Below are positions 10,991-22,369 of a stretch of DNA of 64,000 nt, in pieces. Made by a program: the position numbers and the translations under genes. The stretch's first letter is position 1. The number at the start of each line of letters is the position of its first letter. Source of the stretch: Prorocentrum cordatum (taxonomy: Eukaryota > Sar > Dinophyceae > Prorocentrales > Prorocentraceae); NCBI GenBank assembly GCA_963575745.1, contig CAUYUJ010016292.1, positions 147,051 through 211,050 of the forward strand. The letters run 5' to 3'. The notes under the pieces are model-generated. The model was not told the origin of the DNA. It worked only from the letters and a program-made list of their open reading frames with translations, and made no database searches.

Positions 10991-11134
10991 CCGCGGCGTC
11001 GCGGTCGTCCGCGAGCACCTGGCTGGCGGCGCAGACGGGGGAGGGCCGCGGCCGCCGCCGCTCGCCGTCGTCCGTCGATGGCCCGTCGGCCCCTCGCCCA
11101 TCGCCCTCGTCGTCGGTGACGTCGACGTCGAGGG

Positions 11135-11830
11135 CGCGGAGCGGACCGCGGGAGGGCGAACCCCTTCGGCGCCCCCACCGCGCGAGGACAGGGGGCCCGC
11201 CTCCGGGGTGCCCGGGTTCCCGCGGGAACCGACCCACCAGCAGTCTGCTGCGCCACCCCGACAACCCTCCCTTCGGGGCCCCTTCTTAAGAGCCCCTTTG
11301 GGGGTTCGAGCCTCGAGCCCTTTGGGGGTTTGGGGCCCCTCTGGGGTTTGGGAGCCTCTTTGAAGCTCCTTTGAGGTTTGGGGCCCCTCTGGGGCCGTTT
11401 TGGAGTTTCGAGCCCATTTGGGACTCCTTGGGGGTTTGGGGCTCCTAGGGAGGCCCATTGGGTTTGGCGCTCCTTTGGCGCCTCTTCGGGGCCCCTTCGG
11501 AGCCCCTCCGGGATTCGGGCCCCCCTTCGGCGCCCCTCCGGGCGCGGAGCGGACCGCAGGAGGGCCGGCCCCTTTGGCGCCCCCCCCCCCCGCGCGAGGG
11601 CACGGGGCCGCCACCAGGGCGCCCAGGTCCCCAGGGGGAACCGACCCACCAGCAATATGCTGCAGCCACCTTGACAAACCCCCCTTTGGAGCCCCTTCGG
11701 GGCCCCTTGGGGGCTCCTTTGGGGCCCCCATCGGGGATTGGCGCCCCTTTGCACATTTGAAATTCGGTGCCCAATTTGGGGCCCCTTTAAAGTTTGGAGC
11801 CCCTTCGGGGCCCCTTCGGAACCTCTTTGC
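11135..11830. repeat. GGCCCCTTTGGGG satellite with ~405-bp duplication
   Basis: A degenerate GGGGCCCCTTTGGGG word fills 11265-11830. A larger module beginning GCGCGGAGCGGACCGC and including GGGAACCGACCCACCAGCA occurs at 11135-11285 and again at 11540-11710. Pro/Gly/Arg-rich frames here are satellite translations. Confidence 0.8.
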
Positions 11831-12129
11831 GTGGAGCCCCGCCCTCTCTCGGGCCGCCCTCTTCCTCGGCGGCGGCCCCCCCCTCGGGGCCTCGGGGGCC
11901 CCCCAAGCGGCCGAGGCCTGCGGCGGCCAGCAGCAGCGGCAGCCAGCGGCAGCCAGCGGCAGCCGTTGTCGGGCCCCGGGGCCACGGAAAGGCCCACGGA
12001 CTCTAAGAAAAAGGACGAGGGGCCCCGCAGCATCTCTCGGCGCCCGACCAACGACGCCAGGCCCGACGACCGACGACGACGACGATAGCGGCGGCCAGCA
12101 GCAGCGGCAGTCGACGACGACCGACGCAT

Positions 12130-13060
12130 CCGCGCCTGCTCCCAGACCTCGTGAACAATGTTGAAGGGGGCGCTCTCCTCCCCGATGCCCTCAACCTGCG
12201 GATGCTGCATCTCCTCGAACGCCTCCTGCAAATGATCGTCCAGATGCTGTTGTCTGCGTACTCGAGCTTCCGCTAACTTCCTCTGCCTCTTGCTCCCTGG
12301 GTCGGGCGATATGGCGGGTCTCTTCACCGTGGGAAGCTCCTTCGCAATGTCCAGCGCTCTGTGCCACCACCCCATCTTCGCGTACTTCACCTCCAGAACC
12401 AGACCTGCGTGGGTCTTCCAGGGTACCTCGGGCACTATCGGTAGCTTCGTGGCTGAAGAGATCCCGCACTTCGCGACCGCGTAGTCGATGAGCGTGCCGC
12501 GACCCCTGGTGCACGTGACTTCGCCGTTGGATGGAGTGATGACCTGCGCATCCCGCTTCTCCAGCCAGGATGTCGTTGCCCACTCAGATGGATGCATGTT
12601 CCAGTCGCCCATCATCCAACCAGGGCTCCTTAACCATGCTAAGGAACGCCGCCAGTCTGACCAGGGTCTTCTCATTCGGGCCTCGAAACTTGTGCCCCGG
12701 GAGAAGGTAGCACACCGCCACTACTATGTTGCCCATGCGAGTGTGCCATAGCAGAGGTGCAAATCCTTGGAAGCAGTCGCGCCCTGTGCGAACTCGTTCT
12801 GACTCTCGTACGTGTTCAAAGGAAGTGGATGCCATTCGCTTCTGGGTAATGGTCCACTCCCCACCTGAAGTGCCCTCGCTTGACCTCCCCGTCATGGTAG
12901 CCTCTGTGGCTGTGAGCTGCCAGCCGTCGCGCCCCAAGTCTGACCTCGCCTCCTGAAGGCGGTGTCCTCTCTGATGAGTCCCCGCGAACCCAATGATATC
13001 ATATTGCGTTGCCTGCTCGCGCATGAAGGACCTAGCCTTACGACGTCGTTTCTTAGGATA
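12130..13060 (-). pseudogene. LINE EEP endonuclease fragment, frameshifted
   Basis: Part of an endonuclease/exonuclease/phosphatase domain of a non-LTR retrotransposon. The first piece (about 13060-12610) has YDIIGFAGTHQRG and GNIVVAVCYLLPG. A one-base slip near 12610 changes frame, and the second piece continues with WMMGDWNMHPSEW, GTLIDYAVAKCG and KTHAGLVLEV. The metal-site Asp and Asn (GDWN), the later Asp (IDYA) and the His are visible. The usual catalytic Glu of the QETH motif reads AGTHQ, so the domain is also chemically damaged. Coding similarity stops near 12130 in CGACGACG-rich repeats. The RT half is absent. Confidence 0.8.
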
Positions 13061-13074
13061 TGCCCTGGGGGGGT

Positions 13075-13260
13075 GCGCCATGGGGTTTTGATGGAAACCA
13101 CGCCGTGGGGTTTTGATGGGTCTTGTTTCGGCCCTCGGGACGCGCCATGGCCAGCGCCAAAGTATCTGGCGCGCGCCATGGGAATAACACGGGCTGACCC
13201 CGAACTCTCGCGGCGCGGCGTCGCTCGAGCGCTCGAGCGGCCATGGGGATAACACGGGCT
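13075..13260. repeat. Short internal duplications
   Basis: CGTGGGGTTTTGATGG occurs twice about 25 bp apart, and CCATGGGAATAACACGGGCT occurs twice about 68 bp apart. This lies just upstream (in minus sense) of the EEP fragment. Confidence 0.6.
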
Positions 13261-13329
13261 TAGCGCGGCCACCATCGTGGCCGCTAGAGTTGCCAACACC
13301 TTCGCATGTTAGGGTGCTTAGTGCGCTTC

Positions 13330-13770
13330 GACGCTCGAGCTTTTCAAAAATCCTCTTCCTTCTCCTCCTCCCGTTCCTCCTCCGCCCCCTCCCCCTAGCC
13401 CCCTCCTCCCTGTCTGTTCCCCGCTCTCCGTCCCCTTCCTCCCCCTCCAGCTTGCACTCGACCCCCCCTTCCCCCCCCCGCTTTCCTGCGCCCCTCTCGC
13501 CCGCCTCCCCCCCCCCTCTCCCTTCCACCCTCCCGCGGGCGAAGCGCCTCAGGGCGCAGGCGAGGGCGCTGGGGTCGGCGTCGGCGAGGGCGACGGCGCG
13601 GGCGAGGGCGAGGGCGGGCGAGGGGAGAGGAGGAGGAGGAGGTATCCTGCCGTCTGCCTGGTTTCCCTCCTCCTCCTGCCTGCCCTTCCTCCCTCCCTCC
13701 CCCGCACCGCTTCCCCTCCCCCCTCTTTCTGCGTTTCCTGTCCCGTCCCCGCCCGCCCCTCCCTCCCCTC
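13330..13770. repeat. Pyrimidine-rich and GGGCGA low-complexity DNA
   Basis: C/T-rich sequence (TCCTCC, CCCCTTCC) surrounds a GGCGAGGGCGA stretch at about 13540-13625. I see no gene. Confidence 0.7.
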
Positions 13771-13773
13771 CCC

Positions 13774-14305
13774 TCATTTTCCTCCTCCTTCTCCCGTCCT
13801 CATCCTGCCCCTCGGAAGTCCTGAACCCCCAGTCCGTTTCCAGCGCTCCTCGAGGAGCACTCCGAAGTCAAGGCTCGGGTCGGAGCAGCGGCGAGCTCGT
13901 ACAATTCAGCCTGCTGCCCACTGAGGCATCCTGCCTCAACTCAGCCCCGCATGGGCCATCGTTCAACTCAGGCCCGCATGGCCTCGTTCAGCTTCTTCTG
14001 CGGAGAGGTGGAACTCCTGTTCTGGGCGATGCCGTTCTCCATTTTCCTCCTCCTTCTCCCGTCCTCATCCTGCCCCTCGGAAGTCCTGAACCCCCAGTCC
14101 GTTTCCAGCGCTCCTCGAGGAGCACTCCGAAGTCAAGGCTCGGGTCGGAGCAGCGGCGAGCTCGTACAATTCAGCCTGCTGCCCACTGAGGCATCCTGCC
14201 TCAACTCAGCCCCGCATGGGCCATCGTTCAACTCAGGCCCGCATGGCCTCGTTCAGCTTCTTCTGCACCGCCAGGTGGAACTCGTTCTGGGCGATGCCGT
14301 TCTCT
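13774..14305. repeat. 266-bp tandem duplication covering a gene 3' end
   Basis: 13774-14039 and 14040-14305 are near-identical head-to-tail copies. The right copy contains the last ~24 codons, stop codon and early 3' flank of the 1178-residue gene. The left copy is an extra, non-coding duplicate of that end, differing in the coding part at about 13999-14020. Confidence 0.9.
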
Positions 14306-17300
14306 GGGAGGACGTCCAGCACGTTCTGGATGGCCGTGGCCCTCACCTCAGTACTGGAGCTCTCGTTATCGCGAATCTTCTGGATGGCGGCGGCCTCCAT
14401 CTGCGTGAGCCTTGCCAGGTGGATCGTCTCCCCCATTGCCCTCGCGATCTCGTCGCACTTGCCGTCCTGCTCGTAGGATTTGCAGGTGTCGCGGACGTTG
14501 GTGATGGCTTTCTCCAGGGCCGCGATGGCGGAGCCCACCTTGGCCGCCAAGCCTTTCGTTGCGAAGACCGTCGAGCGAGCATGCTTGACCACCGCCGTCC
14601 ACTCTGCACTGTCGTCGAGGCCTGCCCTCCAGCCACGATCAACGCTGCCAAAACTGACGATGGATTTCAACCTGCTCTGATACTCGGTGGCGTCGGCGAG
14701 GGTAGAGTCGATGTCGGCATTCTCGAAGGACAGTGTCGTGCCCGCCGCCGTGGCCAAGAGGTACTCGAACTTGTTTTTGATCTGAGCGATGCTGATGAAG
14801 TTGCCGTGGGTCCCTCCAGGCTGGTCATCCATCAGGCTGCACATCTTTTTGAGCTCCCCGACGGTGCCCTTCAGGCACTGGTATGCTTTGGTGCCCTCCG
14901 TGTTTGAAACCTGCTCAGCTGCATTTCCGAATTGCACCAGCTCCTTGAGGGCGCGAGTCGTGTTCAAGACAATCGTCATGAGCTTCACGCGGCGAGCAGC
15001 GCCGTTGATGCGCTGCTCCTCGTCGTCGCACTCCGCTAGGTCGCACACCTTCGTGGTTAGCTCCAACATGTCGGCCACCTCGTCAACGAGAAAGTCGTCG
15101 ATATCTGTCGCCGTATCCATCTTGATGTTATTGCATGCGGTAGCGGCCATGGCGTCCACAGCATTGAATATGATGCTCAGGTGTGGTGGGTCGGAGAACC
15201 TGACGCTTCCCAACTGCCCGAGCTCGGTCTTGACGATCTTTGCCTGAGCGCTCATGTTCTCGACAACCGCCGCTTTCTGCAAGGCCTGCAAAATCGCGCT
15301 CGACGAGACAGACTTGGACACCTGAGACTGCAGCTCCCGAACCCTCTCCACTAAGCGGTGCAGCCGAGGCCCGAAAGTCCTGGTGACCCCTTCACGGGCC
15401 TCGCCCTTCGAGAAGCAGTTGTCGAGCTCGAGAAGGCCTGTGAGCAAGGAATTGAACTGGTCCATCTTCGGCGCGTTCTCCTCGTCCGTTAGCAAGGCGT
15501 GACGGTCCATGAACTGCTCGGCCGCAGAGAAAAAAACATGCATGGCGGGGGTCGGAGTAGAAGACCTGCATATTGTGAACCACTTCATCAGGGACGCTAC
15601 GGTCTTGGTGAACACCGTGACGTCGGAGACCTCGCCCTCGAGCGACTGCCTGGTCATCGTTATATTCTCCATCTCCTGCAGGTCACCTTGAGAAGCGCGT
15701 CGCCACTCTATCTTCTCCTGCCTCCAGTAATCGTCCGAGTCCAAAGCGCGAGCGAACGACGACCACTCCTTGTCATAGTCGCCGTGGAGCATCTTCCGAA
15801 AGTCAGCCAAGTCGACCTCGATGGAGGCCACGGCCTCCGCAGAGTGGTCGGAGATCGTGTCCAGGATGGCCGCGCAGACCTGCATGTCCTTGTAGAACTT
15901 CTTGATCTCCTGTGGCAGCCCAAGTGAAGCACGAACACACTCCCTCAAGGTGCTTCGGAGCCCCTTGGCAGTATCCAGCTGATCGGTCTTATTCTGGATG
16001 ATCGGGATGAGCAGGTAGTTCAAGGCGTGGTCCCTTGCGATATTGATGGTCACATCCAGTTCATCGGCAACTCCCGAGAGCTTCGGGCAAGCAGGGTCGA
16101 ACTTAACAGGGCCATCTTCCGCCTCAGCGAACGGGTTGATGATGTCCCACACTGCATCCAAGTCTAAGTTGGCATGGAGGGTCTCTGAAACCAGAGTGCG
16201 GCACCACTTCGGGCAGCTCTGGAAATTCACGTTGTTTTTCTTCAGCTCGTTGATGTACTTCGTCTTCAAATCGTTATTGCCCCTGAGGTTGTGCATGTTG
16301 TGCGTGGAAATCTGCTTCGCCGTCTCGATGACTTCGATCCGCGCGTCCCTCCTATCCTTGGCATTGGGTTGCTTCGGGCTGAAGCGTGTGACGGCGTACT
16401 CCCTATCGCCGAGCTTGTAGCCCTCCAAGATCTTCGCGATGTCGCAATCGGTCTCGAGCTGCCTGATCCTCTCCATCTCGTCGACAGCCGCTGGCGATCT
16501 GGGCTTCGATAAGGCCTCCATGCCACCAGCGGAGCTGGCGGCCTTGCCACCTGCGCGGGCCCTGGGGGCCCCTCCCGCTGCACTGATGCGAGTCCGAGTC
16601 GACCTCCACGACCGAGAGCGTCCGCGGGCTGGGGGAGGCGAGGCACTCGGAGGCTTCGATGAATCCACCTGCAGCCCCTGGAGGTCCTTCTCGCCCTGGG
16701 TCTGGCTCTTGCTGTCGCCAGCGCCCTCGCCGCGGCCCGCGGCGTCTCCGGTAAGATCATGCAGACCCGCGGCCGCGACGCCGCTGCCAGAGTCCTCGGG
16801 CACGGATGCTGGGAGACTGTCCGCTGCACTGTCTGCAGCATGCCCACGGCTGCCCTGGTTAACGAAAGGGCCGCCGCCTGGATGCTGCTGAGGCTGGATG
16901 CCCCCCTTGCCGTCGCTCTTCACCTTGGCCTCAAACGCGATGGACCCCAGCGTCGGAGGGGTGGTCCTGCCGCGAATGGCGGTGGGCATCTTGGCCTTGA
17001 GCGTCGAGATCTCGGCTTTGAACATCTTTTTCCCCTGATCCCTGAGGACATGGCGCGCCTCGGTGAGCGACTGGGAACGCCTCTCGACGAAGTACTCCTC
17101 AATCCTGTCCACGTCGACGAAGGGCTTGTCAGGGTTCACCGTCACATATCCATCCACGCTAGCGCCCGAAGGGAACTTGATCGATGAAGCTTTGAGATCC
17201 AGATCTTTGGGCTCGACGTCAGCGGGCATGGAGGTGGCCTCGCGAAAGGGCTGCTCCTTCCAAACCCTGAAGTGGTGCGCCATCCTGAAGCCGCATCGCG

Positions 17301-17769
17301 AGACGATGTCGACGCTCTCCTCGTCGAAAGCCTTGTTGCGCGCGTCCTCCGCGCACTCCGCGGACACCTCGAACTGGTCGTTCAAGGTCTTCTCCTGGTT
17401 GAGCTGCTGGCAAAACTTCGGCCAGCTGGGATGCTTCTCCTTCCAGGCCCACTCCCACGGGTAGTAGCACCTCTCGCACGCAGCGATCGACGCATCTGGG
17501 AACCGCATGTCGGCCGTCTCCTTCTTGGAGCAGCCTGATCGGCCGCAGACGCGAAACTTGCCCGACGGCTTCGCCTTCGGCTTCGCATCGACCTTCAGGA
17601 CCTTGACGGCTGCACGCCCGCGCTGCCGAGCATCCTGGAAAAGCTCGTCGTCGTTCTCCTCAGGGTTGGAGCGCTCCGAGCCATCGGCCTCGTCGGAATC
17701 GGCAGCGAGAGCCTCAGCGACACGGGACACGGCGCGCTTGCGCGCGCGCGCAGAACCAGCGGTGGCCAT
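14233..17769 (-). CDS. Intact 1178-residue orphan protein with Cys cluster
   Basis: A long uninterrupted frame with ordinary amino-acid composition and no introns. I choose the ATG at 17769 (MATAGSARARKR); the frame extends 22 codons further upstream but with no earlier ATG in view. The N-terminus is basic and acidic low complexity. It is followed by a possible zinc-binding cluster: Cys at about 75, 80, 98, 101 and 120, around CGRSGCSKK and CERCYYPWEWAWK. Residues ~310-440 are Ser/Pro/Arg-rich linker. The remaining ~700 residues look helical, with no motif I recognise. The function is unknown. The extreme 3' end is tandemly duplicated. Cys-cluster plus helical proteins of this sort are common in dinoflagellate repeats, so this may belong to a mobile element. 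That is inference. Confidence 0.8.
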   Translation of the reverse strand: MATAGSARARKRAVSRVAEALAADSDEADGSERSNPEENDDELFQDARQRGRAAVKVLKVDAKPKAKPSGKFRVCGRSGCSKKETADMRFPDASIAACERCYYPWEWAWKEKHPSWPKFCQQLNQEKTLNDQFEVSAECAEDARNKAFDEESVDIVSRCGFRMAHHFRVWKEQPFREATSMPADVEPKDLDLKASSIKFPSGASVDGYVTVNPDKPFVDVDRIEEYFVERRSQSLTEARHVLRDQGKKMFKAEISTLKAKMPTAIRGRTTPPTLGSIAFEAKVKSDGKGGIQPQQHPGGGPFVNQGSRGHAADSAADSLPASVPEDSGSGVAAAGLHDLTGDAAGRGEGAGDSKSQTQGEKDLQGLQVDSSKPPSASPPPARGRSRSWRSTRTRISAAGGAPRARAGGKAASSAGGMEALSKPRSPAAVDEMERIRQLETDCDIAKILEGYKLGDREYAVTRFSPKQPNAKDRRDARIEVIETAKQISTHNMHNLRGNNDLKTKYINELKKNNVNFQSCPKWCRTLVSETLHANLDLDAVWDIINPFAEAEDGPVKFDPACPKLSGVADELDVTINIARDHALNYLLIPIIQNKTDQLDTAKGLRSTLRECVRASLGLPQEIKKFYKDMQVCAAILDTISDHSAEAVASIEVDLADFRKMLHGDYDKEWSSFARALDSDDYWRQEKIEWRRASQGDLQEMENITMTRQSLEGEVSDVTVFTKTVASLMKWFTICRSSTPTPAMHVFFSAAEQFMDRHALLTDEENAPKMDQFNSLLTGLLELDNCFSKGEAREGVTRTFGPRLHRLVERVRELQSQVSKSVSSSAILQALQKAAVVENMSAQAKIVKTELGQLGSVRFSDPPHLSIIFNAVDAMAATACNNIKMDTATDIDDFLVDEVADMLELTTKVCDLAECDDEEQRINGAARRVKLMTIVLNTTRALKELVQFGNAAEQVSNTEGTKAYQCLKGTVGELKKMCSLMDDQPGGTHGNFISIAQIKNKFEYLLATAAGTTLSFENADIDSTLADATEYQSRLKSIVSFGSVDRGWRAGLDDSAEWTAVVKHARSTVFATKGLAAKVGSAIAALEKAITNVRDTCKSYEQDGKCDEIARAMGETIHLARLTQMEAAAIQKIRDNESSSTEVRATAIQNVLDVLPENGIAQNEFHLAVQKKLNEAMRA

Positions 17770-17929
17770 GGCCACGGCCTGCGCCGAACGGCGAGGAGAA
17801 ATACGAGGGGTCTTGGAAAAAGGGCCCGCGGGCAAAATGCTCGAGCCTACACGGTGTCGGACACGGGAGCGACACTCTCAGCGGATAACTCCAGGACGAG
17901 TTCGAGTATCTTCGCCACTCGGGTGTGCT

Positions 17930-18002
17930 CCATGTCGATTATCTTCGCGCCAATCTGCGACATTATCATAGCGATTATCATCGCGATTATCTTCGCCAAG
18001 AA
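17930..18002. repeat. CGATTATC(A/T)TCG short repeats
   Basis: About five variants of a 12-bp word (CGATTATCTTCG, GCGATTATCATCG) sit upstream of the minus-strand gene that begins at 17769. A similar CGCGATTATCTTCGCGCG occurs at about 30478, upstream of the 25.4-30.3 kb gene. Confidence 0.6.
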
Positions 18003-18645
18003 CCGTGTCCAGCGGGGCTCGTTCCGACCACAAGCGTTTCCACATGGGCGTTTCCGTGTCCTCGTCCAATCCCCTGCCTCCCGCCCCCCTCCCCGCCACC
18101 TGCCCGTCCCCTCCCTTGCCGCCGCTTCGTCCCCCCATGCACCTCGCCCCCCCCTCCCCTCTCGGCGGACCAGGCTTTATGATATCTCACTGTCGGGGGC
18201 CCGTCGCCAGAAGAAGACTCGGAGCCGTGGCCGATGCAACCCCTAGCTGCTACTCCAACCCGCCAAAGTGACCGACTGGCGAGGCGGGTGCGTGGTCCCC
18301 CCACAAACGACGAGGCCCTGCAGAACGCCTCATCTTCCCGTGCCTGCAACGGCCCCGCGAATGATCGGGGCTTCCGGAACCGCAGCATCGGCCCTTCGGT
18401 CGTCCAGAACGGAGGCAGGACAACCTTCTGAGCGAATCCACGCATGAAGTGTGATATGCATAGAAGAACGCAGAAACATATGCACATTTATTGCAACTGT
18501 AAACACTCGGGCTTGCACGTTGATGTGGCATGCATCATACGTTGAGTTTTATGTTGCTGACATGTTTATTGTTGTCTGCAAGAACCCACGCGCGCGCGGG
18601 GGGGGGGCGGGGCAAAACCTAATGTGAGGTAATCGGCATAGAGGG
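18003..18645. other. Mixed GC-rich then AT-richer DNA, no gene supported
   Basis: Short frames exist on both strands (for example a 65-codon plus-strand frame at 18234-18431) but none has recognisable motifs. An eleven-G run lies near 18599-18608. Confidence 0.45.
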
Positions 18646-18649
18646 AGTT

Positions 18650-21600
18650 GTTCGGGCTTGGGGCATAAGGCAAATGGCAGAAATCTGGAGGCTTCGGGCT
18701 TGGGCCTTAAGTCCCAGGGGTGCTGGTCCAAGGCTTTTGAAATCGGGGCCGAGGGCTCATGGCTCGGGGCTCAGGGCCTAGGGATTAAGGCATAGGGCTA
18801 CGGGCTCGGGGTACGGGCTTGGGCCTTACGACATCTGGGCTTCGGGCTCAGGGCTGAGGGCTTTGAGCTCACGGCTTAAGGATAAGTTCGTAGAGCTCAA
18901 AATTTAAGGCATGGACCTTCGGGCTTAGAGCCTAGGGCCTGGGGTTTGAGGCATGCGGCTTTGTGCACAAGTCCAAGGGCCGATGGGGCGTGCAGCTGAG
19001 GGGCCAAGGACCAGGGCCCAAGGCTCAATACTACATATTGACGGCCGATGACTTCTGGCCGAGGTCTCAGGATGGAGCGCCTCAGGCCGCGGGCTTTGAG
19101 CGGGGGCGCTAGGCTCTGTGCTTTGGGCTCAGGCAGGGGAGCCAGGGGCACGGGGCCGTAGGCTCAGAGGGTGCGGAATTGGGCTACGGGTCATGGGCCA
19201 GGGGGGGCCTAGGGGTCGGGTCTAAGCCCCAGGGCTTAGGGCATCTGACTGAAGTCTCACTGCTGACGACTCGCAACGTTATTGATCAAGGCCTGGGGCT
19301 TACGGCTTGGGCCATTCCGTTTCGGGCACGCGGCTTCGGGCACATGGCTCGAGGCGCATGGCCGAGGGCTCAGGGCGTAGGGATGTAAGCTCGGTGCCCA
19401 CGACCAGGGGCTCACGGCGTAGGGCTGGGGCATTTGGGGTCAGGGATGAAGGCTGGGTACGTGGAGCTTATGGCGTAAACCCTGAATCACAGGACGCTGG
19501 CCCTTGCGATGTGGGCTTCGGGCTTGTTGCTCAAGGCGTTATGGTTTGAGGCGTTGGCGCTCTGGCTTCGGGCCCAGGGCTCGAGGCATAGGGCGTGGGG
19601 ATTGGAGCTTCGGGCTGGGGCCCCCAGGCTCGGGGCTAAGGAATGAAAGTTCAGAGCCTAAGGCTGGCGGTCGAGAATTGCAGGCCATCGGTTTCACGCG
19701 AATGCTCACGCACGTGGGACGGAAGGCCGGCAACTTTGGGCGCGCGGCAAGGGGCCTCGCGGGCATGCCATCGGGCGACGGGCCTCGGCCCTGCGGCTTA
19801 AGGCATAGGGCATGGGGCTCGGGGCTGCGGGCTGGGGGCTGAGGGTTGATGGCACAGGGCCTGAGGCCTTATGGTGTCGGGCCTCGTGCTGCGGGGGTAG
19901 AGCCACGGGGCGTACAACGCGGGGCTTAGGGCCATGGGGCTGGAGGCTGAGGGCCAGCCATTCCGCTCTTGGAACCTTGGGCAGAGGGCCTGGGGCACAT
20001 GGCGCAACTGCTCCAAGGCTACAGTTTCGGGCTTAAGGCTCAAGGCTCATGGATCAGGCCTCGAAGCTTTGAAGCCTCGACAGTGGGCAACGGGCTGGGC
20101 GCTACGGGCATCGGGCTGAATGCTCAGCGACCAGGGCTTAGGGCCCATCTCTCAGGGATTGGGGGGTGAAACCCAAGGCTCAAGGGCCAGGGCTCAAAGC
20201 GGAAAGCTCGGGGCCCGCGGATGACGGCATCGGGCGGTGGGCCCAGGGGCGAAGGCATGCGGCTTGGGGGCGGGGGCTCAGGGCCGAACGCATAGGTCGC
20301 AGAGTTGAAACCGCGGGGCTTAAGGTTCAGCGCCCAGCGTTCAAGGCACAGGGCGTAGCGCCCAGAGCTGTGGCGCATCGGGATCCGAACCTAGACCGCA
20401 AGGCTTCGGGCTCGCGGCTTCAGCCAGAAGGCGATGGCCATCGGGCCCAGGGGCCATGGCTCGGAGTGTTTCGTGACCTGGTCTGAAGGCACTGCGCGAC
20501 AGATCTGGTGCAAAGGGATGATGGCATCGGGATCGTGGCTTGGGGCCGCGGCCCTCGGGCTCAGGATTTCTGGCGTGAATGCCGAGGCTCAAGGCTCGGG
20601 CGTCATGGCCAACGTCTCATCGCCCAGGGCTTCTGCCTTAGCGCTAGTGGTCGAAGGCTTCGGGCCCAGCGCCGACGACTCCAGTTAAGGGCATGAGGCA
20701 TCAGGCTGTGGGCCTGTGCCGATTGGCGCAAGGCTGAGCGGCAGGGGCCACGGGCGAGCGGCATTGTCCGCGCAACCATTTTGATATAAAGCGAAGGGGT
20801 TCGGGACTCGGTGTTAGGACAGATGAGGTTGCGGCCATAGGCGTTGGGAAGGCGGCTGGAGGGTTGGGGCGCGGGGCGCCTGGCGCGGTGCGCAGGGCTG
20901 GGGAGGGGGGGGCGAATGCAGTTGGCGCGCGGCTTGGGGCGCAGGCGCCAAGGCTCAGGGCAGAGGGCGCAGGGCGCGCGTCTGGGGGCTGATTGTTTGC
21001 AGCAGAGGTCACGAGGCCCCAGGCATGGGAACCGAGGCTTCGGGCATGGGGCGTAGGGTTCTGGTATTCGTGGGTGGTGCTGAGGGCTGAGAGCCTTGGG
21101 CTTCGGGTTTGGGACTCAGAGGTTCGGGCTCCAGGCGTAGGGCGTTGGGCGCCAGGCAAGCGGCTCTGGGCTCAGGGCTTGGGGCTACGGGACCAGGGTT
21201 TCCTGATTCGAGCTCAGGCCTTCGCGGTTATGGCTTGCTGCTCGGGGTGCATGGCCCAGGGCTCAGGGCATATGGGATTGGGGCTGTGGGCCTCTAAGGC
21301 ATGAGGCTGAAGTTAATCGCTCACGAATTCTGCTTCAGAGCTCAAAGCTAGGGCTTACGGCGTCAGGCTCAGGGCTGTGGTCGCAGGCTCGGGGCTGAGG
21401 CACTCTAGGGCCCACCGCTGAGGACTTAGGGCACAGGGCTTAAGGCCCTGGGGCTCGGGGTGCCAGCCGACGGGCTCTGGAACTACTTCTAGAGACAAAG
21501 GACATGGAGCGCGGGGCACGCGGTTTAGGGCATTCGGCCCATGGCCCAGGGTGTAGGGTTGAAGGATTCGGGCCGAGGGCGTGTGGCATGGGGCTTAGGC

Positions 21601-21830
21601 ACGGGGGGGTGGGGCGCATGGCCTCGGGCTCGCAGCTTTGGGCGCAGGGTTTCGGTGTTTCGGGGGCGCGGCTTCAAGCGTAAAGCAGAGGGCCCAAGGC
21701 TTGGGGCCGAGGGGGCGCGGCTTGGGGCCGCAGGGCCTAGGGCGTAGGGCAACGTGCTTACGCCTGTGGGCGCACGGCCCAGGGCACTGGGCTAAAGGCA
21801 GAATGCCGAAGGCTCATGACATGAGGCACA
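18650..21830 (+). repeat. Telomere-like heptamer satellite, G-rich orientation
   Basis: Degenerate seven-base repeats near GGGCTTA/GGGCTCA (for example AGGCTCG GGGCTGA GGC) fill about 3.2 kb. The word differs by one base from GGGTTTA, the Arabidopsis-type heptamer. Gly/Leu/Arg-rich frames of 60-150 codons are translations of the satellite. Confidence 0.85.
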
Positions 21831-21844
21831 TGGGGGGGTGGCTT

Positions 21845-22330
21845 GGCGCATGACGCCAGAGTCCGAAGCCCGATGCCCCAAGCCGTCGGCCAGAACCTCC
21901 AGAGCTCACGCCTTTATGGCCGATCCCAGAATCCTGAGTACGTCTGCGCTGGGCCCCGTGCCCCACGAGCGGGCCAGAATCCAGCCGCCGCGGCCCCCAT
22001 GCCCGACGCGCCGATTCCCCAGGCCGAGACCCCGAACCCACTGCCCCCCAGAGCCAAGCTCAAACCTCGGAGCCCACAGGCCAACGCCCCCAGCCACACA
22101 TTGCACTGGCGCCCCCTATGCCCAATGCCACGCGCCCCCACCCAAGACTTCGTGACCCGAGGGCCAGGCAGAAACGTTCGCCCCCCCCCGCGGTCGTCGC
22201 GTGGTGTGTGTTGGCAGAGAAACCACGAGCGGCCCGCCACCCCGTGGGGCGCCTGGGCAGAAGGCCATCAAACGATTACAACCTCGAGTGCGCATGGGCG
22301 CCCCTTGCCCCTCGCCCCCACTCCGGAATG
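21845..22330 (-). repeat. Heptamer satellite, C-rich orientation, decayed
   Basis: At about 21.84 kb the satellite switches strand to CCCAAGC/GCCCGAA-type words, mixed with less repetitive C-rich sequence. Confidence 0.6.
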
Positions 22331-22369
22331 TTCGCATGCCCCCCCCCTCCTGCCCTTTACAAAAATCAC

